Source: an uncultured Oscillospiraceae bacterium (lineage in GTDB: Bacteria > Bacillota > Clostridia > Oscillospirales > Oscillospiraceae). From it: a stretch of DNA of 64,000 nt. Positions 56,345 through 64,000 of this stretch are shown here, in pieces; positions within the stretch are counted from its first letter, which is position 1, and every line of letters starts with the position of its first letter. The notes beneath the pieces are model-generated. The model was not told the origin of the DNA, searched no databases, and saw only the letters and a program-made list of their open reading frames with translations. The DNA is taken from NCBI GenBank assembly GCA_934655875.1, contig CAKUHB010000004.1, positions 1 to 64,000 of the forward strand. Reading direction: 5' to 3'. Made by a program: the position numbers and the translations under genes.

Positions 56345-57181
56345 TTAATCTGCGAAGTCAAGCCGGACGATCTGCATGTGCATGGGGCCGTCGCCGAGCC
56401 TGGCAAGCAGGCGGTAGAAGGGCCGGACGGACGGATCAGACAGGCTCTGGTAGCCCAGCATATAGCCGCGGCTGGACACGCGAAGCGCCGGACTCCACTG
56501 TGAAAGCTCCTGCCGGGCGTCAGAGGTGTAGAAATATGCGCCGACGTCCTGAATCTTCGCGTCCTTGATCCATGTCTTCAGCATGAGCTGCACAGCCTTT
56601 TTCCCGGCTGCGTCAAAGACCAGCTTTCCGCCCGGGAAAGCCTTGGCCATGGCCTGCACGAGCGCTTTGACCTGCGATTTCAGGAAGTAATAGAACACGC
56701 CCGCAGCGAAGAACACCGCGCCGCCGCTATCGTCGACCTGTTCGAACCACGCGGTATCGTTCAGGTCGCAGGGGATATTCTCCTCCCGCTCGCCTGCCGG
56801 AAGCAGCTGGTCACGCACGGCGATGACGTCCGGGAAGTCGAGATTGTAGATCTTGCAGCTTCCGTTGTCGCAGCGCCGGCCGGTATCATCCAGCCCGCAG
56901 CCGAGATTGACGACAGCCGCGTTCGGGTGCGTTTTCAGATAGTCGCGTACCTCCCAGGCAAGGTCGTTCTGCCGCATGGCGACCTCGAGGAAGCCGAACT
57001 GCTGGACGGCCTTTTGGGACTTTTCCGACAGCTCGGAAAAATCGTAGTCGATTGAGTCGATCAGGCGGATGGCCGTCTCGTCGCGGTAGAGCTGCGGGAA
57101 CAGCTCCGAGCACATTTTCTTCCCGTAGAGCGGAATGACGAGCGTCTCCTGCACAGTGTTTTTTTCAATATGATGTTTCAT
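56345..57181 (-). CDS. Leucine carboxyl methyltransferase-family (LCM) SAM methyltransferase
   Basis: 278 residues. The SAM site VVNLGCGLDDTGRR near 90-103 and YNLDFPDVIAVRDQLLP near 112-128 are LCM-family marks; the early DETAIRLIDSIDYDF matches the family N-terminus. In bacteria such enzymes usually methylate small molecules or natural products. Its ATG overlaps the stop of the hydrolase by 4 bases. A second LCM gene lies two genes upstream in the same operon. Confidence 0.9.
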   Translation of the reverse strand: MKHHIEKNTVQETLVIPLYGKKMCSELFPQLYRDETAIRLIDSIDYDFSELSEKSQKAVQQFGFLEVAMRQNDLAWEVRDYLKTHPNAAVVNLGCGLDDTGRRCDNGSCKIYNLDFPDVIAVRDQLLPAGEREENIPCDLNDTAWFEQVDDSGGAVFFAAGVFYYFLKSQVKALVQAMAKAFPGGKLVFDAAGKKAVQLMLKTWIKDAKIQDVGAYFYTSDARQELSQWSPALRVSSRGYMLGYQSLSDPSVRPFYRLLARLGDGPMHMQIVRLDFAD

Positions 57182-57981
57182 CCGTTCGTGTCCTTTCCGG
57201 GTTTGATTTCTGTTCGTAAAAATGGCAGCGCCGGCAGCGTGCCCCGCTCCATGATGCTCTGGAGCATCTGCGCGAAGCCCTCCGGGTCACGGATCTGGTA
57301 CTGCATGTGATTATGGCCCTCGAAGACCGGGAATCTGCCGCAGGGATAGGCGCGCATGACCGCATCGCGGTATTTGAAATGCTCCTCGGCGCTGCCAAAT
57401 TCCCAGAAGCTGTTTCTTTGCAGCGTCTTTGGCAGGGCGGGAAACGGCGCGTTTTGCAGACTGTCCATCATCTGCCGGGAAAGCGAGCGATAGTCGAGCG
57501 CGCGGCCTGCGGCGATAAAATAGGGCTTGATGGTCTCGTCTTCACACCATAGAATCTTTTTGAGCGTTTTTCCGTTTGACCAGGCCAGGCTCTTGATGGC
57601 AAAGTACAGAAATGGCGTCATCAGGCGGCGGGTGCCCTTCGGGATCTGCGCGAACTGTCCGCCGTCAAAAAACGCGTGCGCGACCGGAAGCTCTGTCTGC
57701 GCCAGAAACGCTGCGGCGAGATCCGCGCCGATGGACGACGCGACGACCATGGCCAGGCGATCCACCTGCCGCTCGTGCAGAAACTGCCCGATCTGCCGGA
57801 TTTCATCTGACCGGCTTTGATACTGCTGCCCGGCGCAATAGACGGTGGAGGTCGGCAGGATGCAGAAATACCGCGCTTGCATGTATCTTGCCACCGGCTC
57901 GCTGCTCGCGCCCGTCACGCCCATGGCGTGGAAGAACAGGACTGCCGGGTTGTGTTCGTTTCCCATTGTTTCAAATAACAT
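57178..57981 (-). CDS. Alpha/beta hydrolase
   Basis: 267 residues. FFHAMGVTGAS near 17-27 replaces the usual HGxxG strand end; the nucleophile is in VASSIGADLAAAF near 80-92, and the late GHNHMQY supplies the histidine. It lies between the two LCM methyltransferase genes, 33 bases after one and overlapping the other by 4 bases. Substrate unknown. Confidence 0.87.
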   Translation of the reverse strand: MLFETMGNEHNPAVLFFHAMGVTGASSEPVARYMQARYFCILPTSTVYCAGQQYQSRSDEIRQIGQFLHERQVDRLAMVVASSIGADLAAAFLAQTELPVAHAFFDGGQFAQIPKGTRRLMTPFLYFAIKSLAWSNGKTLKKILWCEDETIKPYFIAAGRALDYRSLSRQMMDSLQNAPFPALPKTLQRNSFWEFGSAEEHFKYRDAVMRAYPCGRFPVFEGHNHMQYQIRDPEGFAQMLQSIMERGTLPALPFLRTEIKPGKDTNG

Positions 57982-58014
57982 GCCGCATGCTCCTTCTGTT
58001 CTGCGCTCCGGGAC

Positions 58015-58803
58015 TCATGCCCGCTCCAGTACGACGATCCTGTTGGAAATATTCCGTACCGCAGGCAGCTTGTCAAGCAGGCGGTAGATTGGCTGGAACA
58101 CGGCCATGCCCTCAGTCAGGCCGTGCTCCTCCACAAACCGGAAGCCCGGCAGCAGGGATGCCAGCGCTTTGCCGTCCTTGACGCCCCAGGTAAACCTTGC
58201 TTTGCTCTTTTCGATGGATTTTTCGCGGAAGCTGCGCGCGACGGCCGGATTCATCGTCTCGACAAAGACCGTCGCACGGTCAAACCGTCCGGCGATCACG
58301 CGGAAGATCTCCTGCACCTGCACCTGCGTCAGGTACATGGTCAGGCCCTCAATGATAAGAAGCACCGGCGCGCCGGTCTTTTGCACCAGCTCGCCCCAGG
58401 GCTCCATGGCGGACATGGCGATCTGCGAGATCGCGCCCTGCTCCGGCAGGAGCCGCGCGCGCACGGCGATGGTCTCGGGCAGATCGAGGTTATACCAGTG
58501 GGAATAGCCCTCCATGCGATAGCAGCGCGTATCCAGCCCGCAGGCGATATTCACGACCACCGCGCCCGGATGCTGCCGGAGATAGTCTCGCGTCAGGCGG
58601 TCGAGCACGATCGTCCGGGCGATGACGCCGTTGTGCATGGCGGCGTCGTGATCGGCGGCAGAAAAGTCATAATCCAGTTGGTCGATCAGAGCGGCCGCCG
58701 CTTCGTCGCGGATCGCGCCTCTTGTTTTTGTTTCCTTTGCACGGGCGTAGACGGTTTGCAGCATGGTCTCCGGTACGCCGGTCAGGCTGATTTTCTCGCT
58801 CAT
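58015..58803 (-). CDS. Leucine carboxyl methyltransferase-family (LCM) SAM methyltransferase
   Basis: 262 residues. VVVNIACGLDTRCYRM near 81-96, WYNLDLPETIAVRARLLP near 103-120 and LLIIEGLTMYLTQVQV near 148-163 are strong LCM-family motifs. It is paralogous to the 56345 gene. Its start overlaps the upstream gene's stop by 4 bases. Confidence 0.92.
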   Translation of the reverse strand: MSEKISLTGVPETMLQTVYARAKETKTRGAIRDEAAAALIDQLDYDFSAADHDAAMHNGVIARTIVLDRLTRDYLRQHPGAVVVNIACGLDTRCYRMEGYSHWYNLDLPETIAVRARLLPEQGAISQIAMSAMEPWGELVQKTGAPVLLIIEGLTMYLTQVQVQEIFRVIAGRFDRATVFVETMNPAVARSFREKSIEKSKARFTWGVKDGKALASLLPGFRFVEEHGLTEGMAVFQPIYRLLDKLPAVRNISNRIVVLERA

Positions 58804-59447
58804 GTTCTGCTCTCCTGTTTCTTTTTATAGCCGCAGTCACAGTACGGCCCGCCGGAAGCGAGCGTGTATTCCCGGACGAAATCCGACGCGCCGCCGGCTT
58901 CACTCATCGTATAGTCCAGATGGCACATGGCAGGCGTCAGGTCATACAGGCCGGTCTTTTTCATCAGTTCGCAGATTCCGCAGCGGGTAAAGCGGGCTTC
59001 ATAGCCGCTGCCGTCCGGGTATTCGTAATAGTCCATGTTCCACGAATAGGGATTGCGGTCGGCCGCCTTCAGCTGTTCGGTCTTTTTCATGCCCTCGATA
59101 TCCTTGGGCGTAAATTTGTTTTTCCCGCTCCTGCGGCAGAACCATTTCATCAGCGGCGTCATCATGGACGCGGCGTAGTACTCCGTCAGCGTCTGCACGT
59201 CCGGCCGCTCCGGCATGGACAGGACAAACGCGCACAGCATGGCGCAGTTGACAATGTTCATCTGGAAGCGGTCCTCCCGCTCGAATGCGGGCAGCTCCCG
59301 GATCAGCGCCCGGTATCTGACAGCCGCCTTCCGCGTGACCTCTCTTGCCGCCGCGTGCTCCATCCCGAACACCGTCTCCAGATGCGACCGGAACGAGGAC
59401 GCGAACAGCGTCCACATGCCCATGGGCATTCCAACGTACTTCATCAT
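58800..59447 (-). CDS. L-2-amino-thiazoline-4-carboxylic acid hydrolase-like protein
   Basis: 215 residues. The layout fits the ATC hydrolase family (PF14196): helical N-terminus, then FTRCGICELMKKTGLYDLTP and CHLDYTMSEAGG with conserved cysteines, and a C-terminal SGGPYCDCGY. Members act on thiazoline-type or similar substrates, but few have been tested. It leads a four-gene operon. AGGAGGGCTGG precedes the ATG. The leader has a promoter, a hairpin and the 18-bp element at 59483-59500. Confidence 0.78.
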   Translation of the reverse strand: MMKYVGMPMGMWTLFASSFRSHLETVFGMEHAAAREVTRKAAVRYRALIRELPAFEREDRFQMNIVNCAMLCAFVLSMPERPDVQTLTEYYAASMMTPLMKWFCRRSGKNKFTPKDIEGMKKTEQLKAADRNPYSWNMDYYEYPDGSGYEARFTRCGICELMKKTGLYDLTPAMCHLDYTMSEAGGASDFVREYTLASGGPYCDCGYKKKQESRT

Positions 59448-59482
59448 CCAGCCCTCCTGCTGTGTCTTGCCGCCGGTATATT

Positions 59483-59500
59483 AGTTAATTGTCTCTAACT
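59483..59500 (-). promoter_or_regulatory. 18-bp GTTAR-N6-YTAAY operator, copy 5
   Basis: AGTTAGAGACAATTAACT on the minus strand between promoter and first gene of the operon; preceded by a hairpin GGCCGC/GCGGCC near 59518-59536. Confidence 0.7.
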
Positions 59501-59547
59501 TGCAGCTTTTCAAAAGGCCGCATTGCCAGCGGCCCGGTTCCGCCCTT

Positions 59548-59576
59548 ATTTTGTCACAACTGCCGGCAGTTTTCAA
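59548..59576 (-). promoter_or_regulatory. Promoter of the 59447 operon
   Basis: TTGAAA (59571-59576), 17 bases, CAAAAT (59548-59553) on the minus strand. Confidence 0.6.
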
Positions 59577-59600
59577 GTGTTTTTTCATCGGGATGAAAAA

Positions 59601-59642
59601 ACACAGCACCCCTGCACAGAGTTCTGTGCAGGGGTGCTGTGT
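59601..59642 (-). terminator. Strong intrinsic terminator
   Basis: Two perfect 20-base arms (59601-59620 and 59623-59642) with a run of six U following on the minus-strand RNA. It ends the lipoprotein gene upstream. Confidence 0.93.
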
Positions 59643-59649
59643 GATCGTA

Positions 59650-60603
59650 TCAGGGTGTATCGGTCTGCATCCGGTACAGGCTGCTCTCGCCGCGCTCGAT
59701 GCGGGAAACGGCGGCAAGGGTGTACATGCACTGCTCCGTCGCCATAAGATCCCCTCTCCGGTCGGAAAGCGTATGGCGGAAGCTTCCGTCATCGCAGGCA
59801 AAGCGCAGGAGCACCTCCCGCAGCGTATGGCCGTTTTTGGTGAACCGCGCGTCATCCGGCGCGATCCCCAGCTCACAGAGCGCGACCAGCACCTGCGCGG
59901 CGCTTTCGCTGTTCTCGTCGCCATAGGAGACATATGCGCCGTTCGGGCGCTGCTGGCTGCTGAGCCAGTCCAGTCCGCGCGTGACCGCCGCCTGCACATC
60001 GGCATCTGCCGTGTATTTTGCAAGCGCTTGCAGAGCCATCGCCGTCATGTCCACATCGGCTCCGCCCGCGGTCAGACCCCATGCGCCGCCGCTGCTCTGT
60101 GCGTCAAGGAGATACGCAAGATAGCGCTCTCTTGTCGCCTGCGTCCCGGACACTGTCTGCGGGATCTCATACGCGCCCGCATCCAGCGCGATCAGGGCCC
60201 AGATCGCACCGTTGAGTCCCTGTTCCGTCGTTTTGTCAAAGTCGGCCAGCGGCAGAATCAGGTTATAGCCCGCAGCCGCGGACGGGTCGCGGCCAATCGC
60301 CGTCAGCGCGAGGATCACACGGCTGTATTCCGTATTTTTCCGCTCATCCAGGATCCCGCCGCAGTCCCGCAGTTGGCTGCACAGGCGCGTATAGTAGCCG
60401 TCATAGTAGCTCTGGTCGACCGGAAGACCCGACCGGGCCAGCCCCAGCACGGTCCACTCTCCGCCGACGCTGCCGCAGGCCGGCTCTGTGACGGTATGCA
60501 GCAGATAGTCCGCCGTCTGCTCCATGGGGCTTTTCTGCGCCGTGCAGGCGGAGAGAAGGAGCAAAAGTACCAGCGTGAGCAGAAGCCATCGTGTTTTTTT
60601 CAT
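59650..60603 (-). CDS. Lipoprotein with prenyltransferase/squalene-cyclase-like repeats
   Basis: 317 residues. A lipoprotein signal (MKKTRWLLLTLVLLLLLSAC) precedes repeats of an alpha-alpha toroid: NGAIWALIALDAGAYEIP, GAWGLTAGGADVDMTAMALQ, and NGAYVSYGDENSESAAQVLV. This is the fold of prenyltransferase and squalene-oxidase repeats, also found in secreted cobalamin-binding-like proteins. The Asp-rich catalytic motif of true cyclases (DxDD) is not obvious, so a binding or scaffold role is as likely. It follows the large surface protein by 9 bases. Confidence 0.82.
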   Translation of the reverse strand: MKKTRWLLLTLVLLLLLSACTAQKSPMEQTADYLLHTVTEPACGSVGGEWTVLGLARSGLPVDQSYYDGYYTRLCSQLRDCGGILDERKNTEYSRVILALTAIGRDPSAAAGYNLILPLADFDKTTEQGLNGAIWALIALDAGAYEIPQTVSGTQATRERYLAYLLDAQSSGGAWGLTAGGADVDMTAMALQALAKYTADADVQAAVTRGLDWLSSQQRPNGAYVSYGDENSESAAQVLVALCELGIAPDDARFTKNGHTLREVLLRFACDDGSFRHTLSDRRGDLMATEQCMYTLAAVSRIERGESSLYRMQTDTP

Positions 60604-60612
60604 AGGCTGTAC

Positions 60613-63600
60613 TTAATTCTCTTTTTCTGCCGGGAAGCTCGTAATTCTTCCGTTGACAAATGCGTAAATGAGTGCCGCATCCTTGGCGGTGATCTTTCCA
60701 TCGCCGCTCACATCCGCGCGCGTGAGCTGCTCGGCGGTCAGCGTGGTTCTGCCGTTGATATACGCATACAGGAGCGCCGCGTCCTTCGCAGAGACCTTCC
60801 CGTCGCCGTTGATATCGCCAAGCTGATACGCCTGCCCGCTGATCGTGAGCTTAAGCGCGGCATAGGGCTGCTTGACGGAGATGCCGGCGGAGGAGGTGCC
60901 GTCTGTGTTGTCCACGTTCCGGTATTTTGCGAACGGGAATGTGATTGCAAATTCAGCGTCCTCGGCTGTAAGCGGATCCGTGGAATATGTCACGTACTTG
61001 GTGATATCCCGCTCTTTTCCGTTCGTATAGGTCACGGTGACCTTCATACCGGTCGGGTCGAAGGTCTCGCCTGCCCTGTAGTTTGTTTTATCCGGAAGCT
61101 GGACGATATTCACGCTCTTGACCGCTGGGCCGAAGGCCATCAGTCTTGCGGAGTCGTTTTTGAAGTAGATCATGCCGTAGGCGTCCGCAAGCGGGCTGCA
61201 AATGACGTACTGCGCTTCGTCCCCGGTCGGCGTAAAGAGCGCATACGGCGTGTCGTAGGTCACGTTCTTGCCCTCGGACGCGTCCGTTTCCTTTGTCGTG
61301 AACTCCGGGGCTGTCTGTCCCGGGCGGTCGCACAGAATGCGGAGCTTGCCCGGCGTGTAATTGTCGAAGAAATAGACGTATACATAGCCGGTACTCTCGT
61401 AGGCCGTCGTCAGAAGGCCGCTCGTCTGTGCGTAGCCCTGCGTGCGCACCTTGTAGGCGATCTTCCACCTATCCAGATCGATCACCGTCAGGTTATGGCC
61501 GGAATAGGCCTTGAACTGGCCGGTGCCGGAAACGCCGATATAGGCACGGTGGTTATAGACAACAGGCGTGCAGGTGCTCATCGGGGGATTTTCCGCATCA
61601 CTGGCGTAGTTGTCGAGCTTGAGCGAGCGAAGCTCGCTGATCTTCCGGACGCCGTTTTCAACCGTGACGCGGGCCTGATAGAAATAGCCGCCCTTGGTCG
61701 TGAAGTAATAGGCGCTCGTCTCGGCGTCATAGCAGATCGTGCTGCGCTGGTCGCCGGAAATACCCTCGCGGCTGTCGAGCAGCTCGCCGGTCTTTGGATC
61801 GAGCATCAGAAGACGCGCCGTGTCGTTTCCCGCATAGCCCGACTGGCCGTCGTCAGTGCCGACCAGCAGGAAGTCATCGCAGACATAGGCGCCGGCCCAG
61901 TAGAAGCCGCCGCGCTGCGTGATCGTCCAAGTCGGGATCTTCCGCTCGGTCGTGCTGGCAGGATCCTCGTCCGTGACGGACAGGCAGACAAAATTGCCGT
62001 TGTCCACTTCGCCCTGCCAGAAGCCGGTGTAGAGATATCCGTCATACACGGTGATCGGGCAGTTCGGCTGGCCGCCGATCTCGTCCACGTAAACCCAGAG
62101 GGACTGGAGCGTTTTCGCGTCGAAAGCCTGAATACGGCCATTGGAAAGGCCAATGAAGAGCATGCCGTCATAATAGGTCGGCGGGTTGATGGAAAAGCTC
62201 GAGCCGTCGACCATCGTTCCGGTCGCGAGAACCTCACCGGAAACAGCGTCGACCCGGAAGAGCTGATTGCCGGAATACGTGATCAGATCGCCGTCAACAA
62301 GGATCGGGCAGCCGACGGCCTTGCTGCCATACCCCTCGCCCAGCTGACTTGCCCAGTAGAGCATGGAATCCGCTGTGCTGATCGGCAGCTGGCTGGAGAC
62401 GACGCCGTTATTGCTGTAATTCGTGCCGCCCGCGACGAGCTCGTTCGTTTCTTCGTCATAGGTGTACGAGGTGCCGCGGAAATCGGCCCATTCCGCTTCG
62501 ATCGTATGGTCGAGCGAGGTGTTTTCCTCGGCTGCGGTCAGTGTCAGCGCAAGTGAGACATGCAGGTTCCCCTGCGCATCCTGCTGCACATCCGCAGACG
62601 TGCCGTCGGAGAAGGTCAGAACGGTCTTCCCCTCCTCCGTATCCGCAGCGCAGAACGTGCCGCTCTTACCGACATAGCCAAGCGCCGTCAGATAATAGTC
62701 GTAGGTAAAGCCCTTGGAAAGGCTCCACGCGCCGGTTGCATCCGGCCAGATCCGCGTTTTGGTGCCATGGTCAATGACGACCAGCAGCGCGTCCTCCGGC
62801 GTCAGGGCCGGTGTGAAGGTGACAGGAGGCGTCTTCTTGACCGTGAGACGGATGCGGGTCTTCTCCTCCGGGCTGTTCGTATTTTTGATGTCGACCCAGA
62901 CCTCTTCCGGGTTGGCCGTGCCGTCCAGCGAGACGGTATAGCTGCCGTCCTCGTTTTTTTGAAGCTTGTCCGGCTCCGCTTCCAGCAGATACCCGTCAGA
63001 TTCTGCGCCGTAGGGCAGCGAAACGCCGCTGCGCAGCACCGGCCAGAGCGTGATGGCGCGCGCGGCCATCGGAACCGTCACGGAATAGTCCGTCACGTCC
63101 TTCGTATATGCAGGCTCCAGCAGAAGGCTCGTGCCCGCGTAGGACGCGGTCAGGCTCCCAAGGGAATACACACGCTGAACCTGCACCGTGTAATCCTGAT
63201 AATAGGTCTTGCCGCCCTCTGTCCGCGAGACGCGGACGGTCAGCGTGTTCTCCAGTGCGTTCGACTGTAGGAGGTTGGGCAGGGCCTTTGCGCTCTGGGA
63301 AAGCTCGACGGTGTTCTGCACGCCGTTGTAGACCCGGCTTATGGAGATCTGATCGTAGATCGCCGTGATCGTGAGGTCTGTTTTCTTGAGATCCAGCGCT
63401 TCGAGCGCCGCGTCGTCGATCAGAGCCGCAGCCGCAAACATGGACGAGCTGCGATCGGAGACGCGGAGCGTGTAGCTGTGCGTGCCGGAAGCGAACGCGC
63501 CCTCTTCAAACGCATAGAGCGTGGACGCGCTTCGCGTTTCAAAGAGCTGGACGCTGCTGAGCCAGTCGTTCGTCTCCACGCTGACGGTCAGCCGATCCAC

Positions 63601-64000
63601 CGCCGTGGATTTTACGAACGTGCCTGCCGTATGGTAGCAGCCGTCCCTGGTCGCGATATAGCTGTAGGACTGCTCGGGGATGAGCTTGAAGGCATAGCGG
63701 CCTTCCTGCACGCTGGTCGGCGCGACGGGTTCTCCGTTCTTATTGTAGACCGCGATCGTAACGCCGCTCTCGACGGTGAAAATGCAGTTTTTGCCGTCGC
63801 TTTGCACCAGATGCAGCGTATAGCCGCTCGTCACCGCGTTCGGGTAGCGGAGCTCGAGCTGCACGTCCGTTTCTTCCTCGGTGATCGAAAGCTCCGCGGA
63901 ACCGGTCACGGCTTCGCCGTTGATATAGAGTTCATAGTCACCGAACGGCGCAGCGTCGATGGTGACGGTCTGCGGCTGGGCGCCGGAGACGATCTGGTAG
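60613..64000 (-). CDS. Large surface protein: beta-propeller, Ig-like and dockerin domains (5' end outside)
   Basis: About 1129 visible codons; the frame is open to the right edge, so the N-terminus is missing. In order: cadherin-like beta-sandwich repeats, a PQQ-type beta-propeller (LITYSGNQLFRVDAVSGEVL, GRIQAFDAKTLQSLWVYV), a bacterial Ig-like domain (TNYRAGETFDPTGMKVTVTY), and a C-terminal type I dockerin with two calcium loops, DINGDGKVSAKDAALLYAYI and DVSGDGKITAKDAALIYAFV. It is likely secreted and attached through a cohesin partner. The downstream lipoprotein may belong to the same assembly. Confidence 0.9.
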   Translation of the reverse strand, partial: YQIVSGAQPQTVTIDAAPFGDYELYINGEAVTGSAELSITEEETDVQLELRYPNAVTSGYTLHLVQSDGKNCIFTVESGVTIAVYNKNGEPVAPTSVQEGRYAFKLIPEQSYSYIATRDGCYHTAGTFVKSTAVDRLTVSVETNDWLSSVQLFETRSASTLYAFEEGAFASGTHSYTLRVSDRSSSMFAAAALIDDAALEALDLKKTDLTITAIYDQISISRVYNGVQNTVELSQSAKALPNLLQSNALENTLTVRVSRTEGGKTYYQDYTVQVQRVYSLGSLTASYAGTSLLLEPAYTKDVTDYSVTVPMAARAITLWPVLRSGVSLPYGAESDGYLLEAEPDKLQKNEDGSYTVSLDGTANPEEVWVDIKNTNSPEEKTRIRLTVKKTPPVTFTPALTPEDALLVVIDHGTKTRIWPDATGAWSLSKGFTYDYYLTALGYVGKSGTFCAADTEEGKTVLTFSDGTSADVQQDAQGNLHVSLALTLTAAEENTSLDHTIEAEWADFRGTSYTYDEETNELVAGGTNYSNNGVVSSQLPISTADSMLYWASQLGEGYGSKAVGCPILVDGDLITYSGNQLFRVDAVSGEVLATGTMVDGSSFSINPPTYYDGMLFIGLSNGRIQAFDAKTLQSLWVYVDEIGGQPNCPITVYDGYLYTGFWQGEVDNGNFVCLSVTDEDPASTTERKIPTWTITQRGGFYWAGAYVCDDFLLVGTDDGQSGYAGNDTARLLMLDPKTGELLDSREGISGDQRSTICYDAETSAYYFTTKGGYFYQARVTVENGVRKISELRSLKLDNYASDAENPPMSTCTPVVYNHRAYIGVSGTGQFKAYSGHNLTVIDLDRWKIAYKVRTQGYAQTSGLLTTAYESTGYVYVYFFDNYTPGKLRILCDRPGQTAPEFTTKETDASEGKNVTYDTPYALFTPTGDEAQYVICSPLADAYGMIYFKNDSARLMAFGPAVKSVNIVQLPDKTNYRAGETFDPTGMKVTVTYTNGKERDITKYVTYSTDPLTAEDAEFAITFPFAKYRNVDNTDGTSSAGISVKQPYAALKLTISGQAYQLGDINGDGKVSAKDAALLYAYINGRTTLTAEQLTRADVSGDGKITAKDAALIYAFVNGRITSFPAEKEN

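Noticed and set aside
59500..62556. A 1018-codon open frame on the plus strand
   Set aside because: Antisense to the lipoprotein and dockerin protein genes; crosses a terminator and shows only low-complexity Arg/Gly/Val-rich sequence.
1..64000. CRISPR arrays, tRNA or rRNA genes
   Set aside because: No regularly spaced direct repeats and no recognisable tRNA or rRNA segments were seen in the sequence.

Overview
The window is dense, GC-rich bacterial chromosome. It contains Gram-positive-type lipoproteins, a YesN/YesM-style sensor pair, a split glycine decarboxylase, a glycine riboswitch, a MetV/MetF one-carbon pair, TetR/KTR cassettes, DUF3795 and a dockerin protein. Together these point to a gut-type clostridium, most likely Oscillospiraceae (Clostridium cluster IV). 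That is an inference from gene content; no rRNA or tRNA gene is present to test it.

Layout. (1) 1-7966, minus strand: a glycine riboswitch-controlled one-carbon operon, metV, a gcvT-glyA fusion, gcvH, gcvPA, gcvPB, lplA and the start of metF. (2) 8167-12177, minus: a sugar-type binding lipoprotein, a histidine kinase and an AraC-type response regulator. (3) 12309-14540, minus: a DNA alkylation-repair operon (alkA-like, ogt, HD, GNAT), then an XRE/zinc-ribbon gene. (4) 15112-22982, plus: three TetR-led cassettes with near-consensus promoters and palindromic operators; two of them carry a cysteine-rich KTR gene. Between them lies a chain of small redox, hydrolase and methyltransferase genes. 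(5) 23003-24441: a broken IS1182-type transposase lying between two truncated genes. (6) 24788-32090: XdhC, phosphoesterase, D-lactate dehydrogenase, Crp/Fnr with a divergent ECF-type membrane protein, acetyltransferase, hydrolase and a U32-like protein. (7) 32294-43801: two sets of ABC exporters, a membrane-flavodoxin fusion, an OmpR two-component system, an EamA transporter and a DUF368/PopT lipid-carrier transporter. (8) 43842-51860: a protein of unknown function, a BlaI/M56 pair, and an ABC exporter pair with its TetR. (9) 51995-59447, minus: methyltransferases, MATE, MarR, ZIP and a four-gene methyltransferase/hydrolase operon. (10) 59650-64000, minus: a cyclase-fold lipoprotein and a large dockerin-bearing surface protein that runs off the window.

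The most interesting signal not explained by ordinary annotation is an 18-bp inverted repeat, consensus RGTTAR-N6-YTAAYY with best copies GGTTAG-N6-CTAACC. It occurs five times (29408, 29586, 51178, 53134, 59483), each time between a promoter or upstream gene and the start codon. The five units encode an acetyltransferase, a membrane protein, an ABC exporter pair, a SAM methyltransferase, and an operon of an L-2-amino-thiazoline-4-carboxylate-hydrolase-like protein, two LCM-type methyltransferases and an alpha/beta hydrolase. This looks like a local regulon for small-molecule modification and export whose regulator is unidentified. Also notable are the GcvT-GlyA fusion, the duplicated TetR-KTR modules and the divergent Crp/Fnr palindromes.
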